34,610 bases of DNA. Source: an uncultured Bacteroidota bacterium. GTDB lineage: Bacteria; Bacteroidota; Bacteroidia; Chitinophagales; Chitinophagaceae. Below the pieces are notes generated by a model. That model was not told the DNA's origin and made no database searches. It saw nothing but the letters and a program-made list of their open reading frames with translations. Both the position numbers and the translations under genes were made by a program. The stretch lies in contig CAIWHF010000235.1 in assembly GCA_903912405.1 (NCBI GenBank), positions 1 to 34,610 on the forward strand, in the 5' to 3' direction. Positions within the stretch are counted from its first letter, which is position 1. Every line of letters begins with the position of its first letter. Shown here in pieces: positions 24,717 to 32,203 of this stretch.

Positions 24717-26390
24717 ATGCAAGAAGAAAAATCACTCAACTTTTTAGAAGAAATCATTGAAAATGATTTGGCCGCAGGAAAATATCCTGATGGCATACAA
24801 ACTCGATTTCCTCCCGAACCAAATGGGTATTTACATATTGGTCATGCTTCTTCTATTTGTTTAAATTTTGGATTAGCCACAAAATATAAAGGAAAATGTA
24901 ATCTTCGTTTCGATGACACTAATCCTTCTACAGAAGAAACAGAATATGTAGAGAATATAAAACAAGATATTGCTTGGCTAGGTTTTACTTGGGATAAAGA
25001 ATTTTATGCCTCCGATTATTTTGAGCAAATTTATCATTTTGCCCTTGCTTTAATAGAAAAAGGATTAGCTTATGTAGACGATAGCAGTGCAGAAGAAATT
25101 GCAGCTATGAAAGGTAATTTACAAACGCCCGGAAAAAATAGTCCCTACAGAGATAGAAGCATTAGCGAAAACAAAGAATTGTTTGAAGCTATGCGTGCCG
25201 GCACCTTTGCTGATGGCGAAAAAGTATTGCGTGCAAAAATTGATATGGCGCATCCCAATCTTCTTCTACGCGATCCTATTATGTATCGCATCAAACATGC
25301 ACATCATCATCGCACAGGTAATGCTTGGTGCATTTATCCTATGTATGATTTTGCTCACGGACAAAGTGATAGCATAGAACATATTACACATAGCATTTGC
25401 ACCTTAGAGTTTATACATCATAGACCATTATATAATTGGTTTATCGAGCAATTAGGTATCTATCCTAGTCACCAATACGAATTTGCGCGCCGCAACCTTA
25501 CTTATACTGTAATGAGCAAGCGTAAATTATTACAATTGGTTACCGAAGGTCATGTTGCCGCTTGGGATGACCCACGAATGCCCACTATCAGCGGTATGAG
25601 AAGAAGAGGCTATACGGCTAAGGCATTAAGAAATTTTGCAGATACTATTGGCGTTGCTAAGCGCGAAAATATTGTAGATATAGGTTTATTGGAATTTTGT
25701 GTAAGAGAAGACCTCAATAAAATTGCACAACGTAGAATGGCGGTTTTAGATCCTATTAAATTAATCATCACCAATTATCCAGAAACAGAAGAGTTTTTAA
25801 CTGCAGAAAACAATCCAGAAGATGCGGATACTGGTCATAGAACCATTCCTTTCACTAAAGAATTATGGATAGAGCGTGACGACTTTATGGAAGCGCCTCC
25901 AAAAAAATTCTTTAGATTAGGGGTAGGCTTAAAAGTACGCTTAAAACATGCTTACATTGTGGAATGTACCGATTATAAAAAAGATGCCAATGGAAACATC
26001 ACTGAAGTGCATGCTACCTATTTCCCTGAAAGCAAAAGTGGACAAGATACTAGTGGCATAAACGTAAAAGGAACTATACATTGGGTGAGCACCCAACATG
26101 CGCAAACAGCAACGGTGCATTTGTATGATCGCTTATTCAAAGTAGAAGATCCAAGTAGTGAAGAAGGTGATTTTAAATCGTACTTAAACGAGCATTCGAA
26201 AACGGAACTCCATACCGTATATATTGAACCTGCATTGGCAACTGCCAAGGTGGGCGAACACTTTCAATTTCTGAGACTAGGTTATTTTTGTGTAGATACA
26301 AAAAGTACAGCATCACAACTCATTTTCAACAAAACAGTAGGCCTGAAGGATTCTTGGGCTAAAGAACAAAAAAATAATGGACTTAATTAA
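24717..26390 (+). CDS. glnS: Glutaminyl-tRNA synthetase
   Basis: Class I aminoacyl-tRNA synthetase charging tRNA-Gln. The 557 aa have PPEPNGYLHIGHA with HIGH at 40-43, the VMSKRK version of the KMSKS loop (about 265-270), and the two C-terminal anticodon-binding beta-barrels, including the characteristic LKHAYIVECTDYKKD segment. The direct GlnRS makes the transamidation route for Gln-tRNA unnecessary. The start lies 34 nt after the kbl stop. Its 3' end overlaps the next gene by 14 nt. Confidence 0.97.
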   Translation: MQEEKSLNFLEEIIENDLAAGKYPDGIQTRFPPEPNGYLHIGHASSICLNFGLATKYKGKCNLRFDDTNPSTEETEYVENIKQDIAWLGFTWDKEFYASDYFEQIYHFALALIEKGLAYVDDSSAEEIAAMKGNLQTPGKNSPYRDRSISENKELFEAMRAGTFADGEKVLRAKIDMAHPNLLLRDPIMYRIKHAHHHRTGNAWCIYPMYDFAHGQSDSIEHITHSICTLEFIHHRPLYNWFIEQLGIYPSHQYEFARRNLTYTVMSKRKLLQLVTEGHVAAWDDPRMPTISGMRRRGYTAKALRNFADTIGVAKRENIVDIGLLEFCVREDLNKIAQRRMAVLDPIKLIITNYPETEEFLTAENNPEDADTGHRTIPFTKELWIERDDFMEAPPKKFFRLGVGLKVRLKHAYIVECTDYKKDANGNITEVHATYFPESKSGQDTSGINVKGTIHWVSTQHAQTATVHLYDRLFKVEDPSSEEGDFKSYLNEHSKTELHTVYIEPALATAKVGEHFQFLRLGYFCVDTKSTASQLIFNKTVGLKDSWAKEQKNNGLN

Positions 26391-27132
26391 GTATTCTAAA
26401 CACCCTTTAATAAAAGCTATTAGAAGTATTACCAACAGTAAATACTTAGATGTAATAGGTGTAATAGTGGTTCTTGCCGGCGCCATTTCGCTTGGTTATC
26501 ATAAAACCACAGTAGATCTTCATCCTTATCACATCCCTTATGTATTGCCTTTAGGCATCTTTTCAATAATCAATACCTGCATTAGCATTTTGAGTACTAG
26601 AATGGTGACTAAGAAAAACAATTTGGGCAATCTTGTAACTACATTTAATACGGTGCTGAGCGGTGCTGTTGATTTTCTATTGGGAAATATTGCTGCAATC
26701 ATTACCTATCCCGTTTCTTTTCTTGCTAATTATTTTTGTTATCGCTCTTGGAAAATTAGCAAGGTATTACGAGAAATTGATTGGATATTTTATAGAAATA
26801 TAGCGCTGGGTTTTATAGTTTCTTTTTTGCTCAACTATATTGGCTTTAAAAAATTTAATCTATTCAGCAACGAATCTATAGATCTTTTAAAATATGTAAT
26901 AGTAGCTATACCTGCTGGTATTACCTTTGGTGCTACTTTCAATACAGCACGATTATATCCAGACAGTTGGTTGATGTGGCAGAGTTACAATTTATTCAAA
27001 CTAGTGCAAAACATATTGTTCAAAAACTATGCCAATATGTTTAAGTATATTTTCTATTTATTCAATTCCATTATTGGTTATATTACCTGGAAATCAGAAG
27101 AAAGTAAAGAGTTTAAACTCACCAATAAATAG
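26377..27132 (+). CDS. PnuC-like integral membrane protein, probable vitamin or nucleoside transporter
   Basis: Protein of 251 aa with about six to seven hydrophobic segments and basic loops. I read it as a divergent PnuC relative from two landmarks. One is KKNNLGNLVTTFN leading to the GNIAAIITYPVSFLANYFCYRSW helix, parallel to the GE/N/W helix of PnuC. The other is the C-terminal SWLMWQSYN...KYIFYLFNSIIGYITW. The genuine PnuC at 12229 has the same layout but little identity. The substrate could be nicotinamide riboside, thiamine, riboflavin or something else. It overlaps glnS by 14 nt in another frame and has no better internal start before residue 75, so it is likely translated by coupling to glnS. 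Family call is moderate; function is open. Confidence 0.65.
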   Translation: MDLIKYSKHPLIKAIRSITNSKYLDVIGVIVVLAGAISLGYHKTTVDLHPYHIPYVLPLGIFSIINTCISILSTRMVTKKNNLGNLVTTFNTVLSGAVDFLLGNIAAIITYPVSFLANYFCYRSWKISKVLREIDWIFYRNIALGFIVSFLLNYIGFKKFNLFSNESIDLLKYVIVAIPAGITFGATFNTARLYPDSWLMWQSYNLFKLVQNILFKNYANMFKYIFYLFNSIIGYITWKSEESKEFKLTNK

Positions 27133-27156
27133 CGCAATCCAAAAAGTTGCTGTAGC

Positions 27157-27330
27157 TTAATCTAAAAAATCGTCGCTAGGTTTTTGGCTTGCCAAAAAAT
27201 TATCTAAAATAGGTGCAAATTGAGGTGGAACTTTTTTAAGGATATATGCCTTTACGTTTTCCAGCGCTGCTTTAGCTTGTTCTGGCGTTAAGCCTGCATT
27301 AGCTTCTAATTCTTTAAGTAAATCGTTCAT
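27157..27330 (-). CDS. Small helical protein of unknown function downstream of clpX
   Basis: A 57-aa ORF from ATG (minus strand, 27328-27330) to TAA (27157-27159), starting 2 nt after the clpX stop. It begins MNDLLKELEANAGLTPEQAK and contains KAYILKKVPPQFAPILDNFL, which reads as two or three amphipathic helices with an acidic end (SDDFLD). Codon use is like its neighbours, the phasing with clpX is tight, and the ORF fills the gap to the convergent gene, so I consider it real. I do not recognise the family. It has no cysteine, signal peptide or membrane segment. Cotranscription with clpX is the only functional hint. Confidence 0.75.
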   Translation of the reverse strand: MNDLLKELEANAGLTPEQAKAALENVKAYILKKVPPQFAPILDNFLASQKPSDDFLD

Positions 27331-27332
27331 AA

Positions 27333-28565
27333 TTAAACTGCTTTTTGAGATTGTAATTTTTCTACTTGTAATTTCTCTTTTGTATAGGCTAAGCTAAGAT
27401 GAAATGAAGTAACACCTTTTTCACTCGGCAATTCATACATGGCATCACGTAATATCATTTCACAAATGCTGCGCAAGCCTCTTCCGCCTAATTGAAACTC
27501 AATAGCCTTTTCTACCATAAAATCTAAGGCATCTTCATCTACGGTCAATTCAATTTTTTCTAGAGAAAATAATTTCTTGTACTGTTTGATCAATGCATTT
27601 TTAGGTTCGGTAAGGATACGTTTTAAAGATGTCTTATCGAGTGGGTTTAAATATGTAACAATAGGCAAACGACCTAAAAGCTCCGGTATTAAACCAAAAC
27701 TTCTCAAGTCTTGTGAATTTACGTATTGTAATAGATTAGCTCTATCCAAATCTTGCGTAGCTGTGATAGATCTATATCCAATTGCTGATGATTGCATTCT
27801 ACGAGCAATCATTTTATCGATACCCTCAAATGCACCGCCGCAAATAAATAAGATATGTTGGGTATTTATTTTTACCATTTTCTGATCGGGATGTTTACGG
27901 CCACCCTGAGGAGGCACCAATACTTCCGATCCCTCTAGTAATTTGAGCATTGCTTGTTGAACCCCTTCGCCACTAACATCTCTGGTAATAGAAGGGTTGT
28001 CGCTTTTTCTACCCACTTTGTCAATCTCATCGATATACACTATACCTTTCTCTGCTAAACTTATATCATAATTACACGCTTGTAATAAGCGCGATAAAAT
28101 ACTTTCTACATCTTCACCAACATAACCAGCTTCCGTGAAAACAGTAGCATCTGCAATAGCAAAAGGCACTTGCAATAATTTAGCTATGGTTTTAGCTAAT
28201 AAGGTTTTTCCCGTACCTGTTTCGCCCACCATGATGATATTAGACTTATCTATTTCTACTTCATCATCTTCCTGATTTAAGCGCTTATAATGATTGTAGA
28301 TAGCCACTGCCATGGTTTTCTTAGCGTCTTCTTGGCCAATAACATATTGATCTAAAAAAGCCTTTATTTCTTTCGGTTTATGCAAGGATAAAGCAGCTGG
28401 GGTAGCAGTAGCTGCTTTGCCCGAAACACCTGCATCTTGCAATAAAATATGTGCATTTTCTATACAGGCATCGCAGATCATTCCTTTAGCACCTGTAAAT
28501 AGGATATTAACTTCACTTTCAGCACGTTCGCAGAACGAACATTTTTTTTCAGTAGCCTTTGCCAT
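27333..28565 (-). CDS. clpX: ATP-dependent Clp protease ATP-binding subunit ClpX
   Basis: AAA+ unfoldase that feeds tagged proteins into ClpP. The 410 aa have the N-terminal zinc-binding domain (Cys9, Cys12, Cys31, Cys34), Walker A GETGTGKT (114-121), the GYVGEDVES pore-loop region, Walker B IVYIDEIDKV, the ARRMQ pore segment and sensor 2 GGRGLRS. Length is typical. clpP is not next to it. The promoter TACCTTTG lies 18 nt before the ATG. A 57-aa ORF follows after 2 nt. Confidence 0.98.
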   Translation of the reverse strand: MAKATEKKCSFCERAESEVNILFTGAKGMICDACIENAHILLQDAGVSGKAATATPAALSLHKPKEIKAFLDQYVIGQEDAKKTMAVAIYNHYKRLNQEDDEVEIDKSNIIMVGETGTGKTLLAKTIAKLLQVPFAIADATVFTEAGYVGEDVESILSRLLQACNYDISLAEKGIVYIDEIDKVGRKSDNPSITRDVSGEGVQQAMLKLLEGSEVLVPPQGGRKHPDQKMVKINTQHILFICGGAFEGIDKMIARRMQSSAIGYRSITATQDLDRANLLQYVNSQDLRSFGLIPELLGRLPIVTYLNPLDKTSLKRILTEPKNALIKQYKKLFSLEKIELTVDEDALDFMVEKAIEFQLGGRGLRSICEMILRDAMYELPSEKGVTSFHLSLAYTKEKLQVEKLQSQKAV

Positions 28566-28583
28566 TCAAAAATAATTAGTTGT

Positions 28584-28591
28584 CAAAGGTA
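28584..28591 (-). promoter_or_regulatory. Bacteroidota -7 promoter element for clpX
   Basis: The minus strand reads TACCTTTG, identical to the boxes of yicC and the pseudouridine synthase gene, ending 18 nt before the clpX ATG. The -33 element is poor. Confidence 0.5.
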
Positions 28592-28677
28592 CGCATTGAA
28601 AAGGAAGAAATGAGAAATCTACCCCTATAAAAAATTGCCTTAAAGTATAAAAGCTATCTAGTATCTTGCAGATAGAA

Positions 28678-31164
28678 ATGAATACTACTTTATTCGCTCA
28701 TACAACCGATACAGAAAATAGATTTGTAGAGGTGGTGGTGCCACTCAATCTACCGCAAACCCTCACCTATGGCATTCCACTAGAATGGCAAGGAAGTGTA
28801 TTGCCAGGCATGCGTGTAGAAGTAGCATTGGGAAGGAATAAATTGTATGCAGGACTAGTAGTTGCTGTTCATAATAATCAACCAACATCATATCAAGTAA
28901 AACCCATTCGCGCTATAATTGATGCTATTCCAATTATAAGTGAATTGCAATTAGCCTTTTGGTCGTGGGTATGCCAATATTATATTGCCAATCCAGGTGA
29001 AGTAATGCAGGTAGCGCTTCCAACACACTTAAAACTATCTGGGGAAGCCCTGTTTGAATTACAAAAATTTGACACAAGAATTAATTGGAGTGATGACGCT
29101 TTTATTGTTTTAGAAGCACTAGACCTAAAAGGTAAACTTAGTCTTAACACTATCAAACAATTAATTACTCCTAAAAAAGTAGCCATCACCCTTCAAGAGC
29201 TTTTGCATCATAATGCTATACGTATCATTGAAAAACTTGAAGAAACCTATAAACCTAAAACAGAAAGAATTGTAAAATTAAAGTCCGAATTTGTCTCGGA
29301 GCAAGGTCTTCATACCCTTTTAGATGCTTGTAAAAAAGCACCTAAACAAGAACAACTTGTGATGGCTTTTTATCAATTGTATAAAAAAGAAGCCGTTGTT
29401 ACCGTTAAAAATTTATTGGCTAGTACACAGACTACCAATGCACAATTAAATGCACTCATAGAAAAAGGATTTTTTTATACCGATGAAATAAAAGTAGATC
29501 GACTCGCATATATTAAAAATCCAGATGGCGTTAAAACTATTACCTTAACGGATGCACAACAAATTGGCCAACAGGAGCTTGAAAAAGTGCTCCAAAAACA
29601 AGAAGTGGTGTTGATAGAGGGTGTAACAGGAAGTGGAAAAACGTTACTTTATATAGAGCAAATAAAAAAAATAATACAAGAGGGCAAACAAGTATTACTC
29701 TTAGTTCCCGAAATAGCCTTAAGTACACAATTAGTGGCTCGATTATATCATTATTTTGGTGAAGAGCTGGGTGTTTACCATTCCAAATTTTCTAATAATG
29801 AGCGTGTGGAGATATGGAATAAAGTGAGCAGTCAGGCATACAAGTTAATAGTTGGTGCCCGCTCTGCCGTATGGCTTCCTTTTCAACAACTAGGCTTGGT
29901 TATTGTAGATGAAGAGCATGACGGATCTTATAAACAACAAGAACCAGCGCCACGATTTCATGGAAGAGATGCTGCCATTTATTTAGCGCAGCTTCATAAA
30001 GCCAAAGTAATATTAGGATCGGCAACGCCAAGCATGGAAAGTTTGTATAATGCGCATCAAAAAAAATATGGCTATGTACAATTAATGGAACGCTATCAAG
30101 GTTTGGCAATGCCTACAATAGAGATTGTAGATGCTCGTATGCTGCAACAAGCTTATGCTACAAATTCCTTAATTGCACCTGCACTTATTGAAAAAATAGC
30201 AGTAGCACTGTCGAATAAAAAACAAATTATTCTGTTTCAAAACAAACGGGGTTATGCTCCTTTTCAAGTATGTACTACCTGTGGGTGGGTACCCAAATGT
30301 AAATATTGTTCTGTATCGCTTACCTACCATAAGATAACAGATAAGATGCATTGTCATTATTGTGGAACAAAATCGAAAGTGATGCATCAATGCCCAGCTT
30401 GTGGAAGTGATCATATTATTAGTAAAAGTTTTGGAACAGAGCGAATAGAAGAAGATATAAAACAATTATTTCCAACAGCCACTATCGCCAGAATGGATAC
30501 CGATAGTATGAAAGGAAAAAATAACTTTTCCGATTTATTTAAAAAAATGGAGTTGCGCCAAATTGATATTTTAATTGGCACACAAATGGTAGTAAAAGGC
30601 TTAGACTTTGCTAATGTATCTTTGGTAGGTATTTTAAATGCCGACAATTTACTTACATGGCCAGATTTTAGAGTTAACGAAAGAGCTTTCCAATTAATGG
30701 AGCAGGTAAGTGGAAGAGCTGGAAGAAAAGAGCAACAAGGAGAAGTACTTATACAAGCCATACATATCGACCACCCCGTACTGCAATGGGTAAAAGATCA
30801 TAGTACACAGGCCTATTATGAGAATGAATTACAATTTAGAGAAGCATTTATATACCCTCCATTTTGTAGGATGATAAAAGTGATATGCAAGCATGCTGCA
30901 GAAGCGATGGCTCAACAAATGGGAGCACTTATGGCTGACGCTATTCAAACAAAAAAAATTGATTGTATATTGCAAGGACCAGCACCGGCGCTTATCAACA
31001 AAATCAACAATTTATATTATTACGAACTTTGGCTTAAATGCCCTAAAGACGCAAAAAAACTAGTCGATATCAAACAAGTATTGAAAGAACAAAAAAGAAG
31101 CATTCTGTCTATGAAAGCTTATAGTTCTGGAATAATTACTCTTGATGTGGACCCTCAAAACTAA
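28678..31164 (+). CDS. priA: Primosomal protein N' (replication restart helicase PriA)
   Basis: Superfamily 2 3'-5' helicase that reloads the replisome at stalled forks. About 828 aa: an N-terminal DNA-binding domain opening FVEVVVPLNLPQTLTYGIP, Walker A GVTGSGKT (315-322 from this start), a DEEH box, and the PriA zinc-binding region with eight cysteines in four CxxC-type pairs (codons around 30,270-30,410). The helicase C-terminal motifs include GTQMVVKGLDF and QVSGRAGRKEQQG. A reading from TTG at 28666 adds four residues, but the ATG at 28678 is the natural start. murB begins 7 nt after the stop. Confidence 0.97.
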   Translation: MNTTLFAHTTDTENRFVEVVVPLNLPQTLTYGIPLEWQGSVLPGMRVEVALGRNKLYAGLVVAVHNNQPTSYQVKPIRAIIDAIPIISELQLAFWSWVCQYYIANPGEVMQVALPTHLKLSGEALFELQKFDTRINWSDDAFIVLEALDLKGKLSLNTIKQLITPKKVAITLQELLHHNAIRIIEKLEETYKPKTERIVKLKSEFVSEQGLHTLLDACKKAPKQEQLVMAFYQLYKKEAVVTVKNLLASTQTTNAQLNALIEKGFFYTDEIKVDRLAYIKNPDGVKTITLTDAQQIGQQELEKVLQKQEVVLIEGVTGSGKTLLYIEQIKKIIQEGKQVLLLVPEIALSTQLVARLYHYFGEELGVYHSKFSNNERVEIWNKVSSQAYKLIVGARSAVWLPFQQLGLVIVDEEHDGSYKQQEPAPRFHGRDAAIYLAQLHKAKVILGSATPSMESLYNAHQKKYGYVQLMERYQGLAMPTIEIVDARMLQQAYATNSLIAPALIEKIAVALSNKKQIILFQNKRGYAPFQVCTTCGWVPKCKYCSVSLTYHKITDKMHCHYCGTKSKVMHQCPACGSDHIISKSFGTERIEEDIKQLFPTATIARMDTDSMKGKNNFSDLFKKMELRQIDILIGTQMVVKGLDFANVSLVGILNADNLLTWPDFRVNERAFQLMEQVSGRAGRKEQQGEVLIQAIHIDHPVLQWVKDHSTQAYYENELQFREAFIYPPFCRMIKVICKHAAEAMAQQMGALMADAIQTKKIDCILQGPAPALINKINNLYYYELWLKCPKDAKKLVDIKQVLKEQKRSILSMKAYSSGIITLDVDPQN

Positions 31165-31171
31165 GCTTACT

Positions 31172-32203
31172 ATGATAGTGCAACAAAATGTATCTATAAA
31201 ACACCTAAACACTTTTGGTATAGACTTCAAAGTAGATAACTACGTTATCATTGATTCGATGCAAGTACTAAAAACACTTAGTGAAGAAAAAAAGTTATTA
31301 AAACATAAAATACAAATAGGTGGTGGAAGCAATATTTTATGCGTTGAAGAGCAATTGCATGCTACACTTATTCACAATCAACTTAAAGGGAAAAAAGTAA
31401 TAAAAGAAACGGAAGCCCATGTATGGGTTGAAGTAATGGCTGGTGAAAAATGGCATGACTTTGTATTGTATGCCATTGAAAACAATTGGGGAGGCGTTGA
31501 AAATCTGTCTTTAATACCGGGCACAGTAGGTGCTGCACCCATTCAAAATATTGGAGCATATGGTGTAGAAGTTGGTTCATGCATAGAAGAAGTACGTGCA
31601 TGGAATTGGAATGATAAAGAACTCCTGAAATTTAAAAAAGAGGAATGCAAATTTGGATATAGAACCAGTATTTTTAAAGAAAAATGGAAACAAAAAATAC
31701 TTATTACTTCGGTGGTATTTAAATTAGATAAGCAACATCATTTTAATACTACCTATGGCGCCATTACACAAGAATTAGAGAAAATGGGTATTATTACCTT
31801 ATCCATTAAAGCGATATCGGATGCCGTTACTAGTATTAGAAAAAGTAAACTTCCCAATCCTGAGGAGTTGGGAAATGCGGGTAGCTTTTTTAAAAACCCT
31901 ACAATTAAAATTTCACATTTTAAAGAACTACAGAAAGAACATACGCTTATACCTTCATTCACATTAGATGCGCAACATGTAAAAGTGCCTGCAGGATGGC
32001 TTATAGAACAATGCCAATGGAAAGGTAAAAAATTAGGCTCTTGCGGCGTACACAAAGACCAAGCACTTGTGATTGTAAACTATGGAAAGGCTAGCGGACA
32101 AGATATTTACAAATTGTCCGAAGCCATCATACAAGACGTACAAAGAAAATTCAATATTGAATTAGAGAGAGAAGTCCAAATCCTAAGTAACAGTTTGCTC
32201 TAA
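31172..32203 (+). CDS. murB: UDP-N-acetylenolpyruvoylglucosamine reductase
   Basis: FAD enzyme reducing UDP-GlcNAc-enolpyruvate to UDP-MurNAc, the second committed step of peptidoglycan synthesis. The 343 aa show the NTFGIDF opening, FAD-binding GGGSNIL, SLIPGTVGAAPIQNIGAYGVE, YRTSIFKEKW, and the catalytic serine Ser238 in GNAGSFFKNP. The YRTSxFK form and length resemble the E. coli-type (type I) enzyme. An upstream TTG reading would overlap priA; the ATG at 31172 matches the family N-terminus. The 3' end overlaps the convergent kinase gene by 21 nt. Confidence 0.97.
   Translation: MIVQQNVSIKHLNTFGIDFKVDNYVIIDSMQVLKTLSEEKKLLKHKIQIGGGSNILCVEEQLHATLIHNQLKGKKVIKETEAHVWVEVMAGEKWHDFVLYAIENNWGGVENLSLIPGTVGAAPIQNIGAYGVEVGSCIEEVRAWNWNDKELLKFKKEECKFGYRTSIFKEKWKQKILITSVVFKLDKQHHFNTTYGAITQELEKMGIITLSIKAISDAVTSIRKSKLPNPEELGNAGSFFKNPTIKISHFKELQKEHTLIPSFTLDAQHVKVPAGWLIEQCQWKGKKLGSCGVHKDQALVIVNYGKASGQDIYKLSEAIIQDVQRKFNIELEREVQILSNSLL

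Noticed and set aside
30411..30761. 116-aa open frame antisense to priA
   Set aside because: It overlaps the conserved helicase C-terminal motifs of priA on the other strand and has no start context or recognisable domain.
31142..31171. TTG/ATG starts for murB inside priA
   Set aside because: MurB proteins begin shortly before the NTFGID motif; the ATG at 31172 fits and the extra ten residues match no family pattern.
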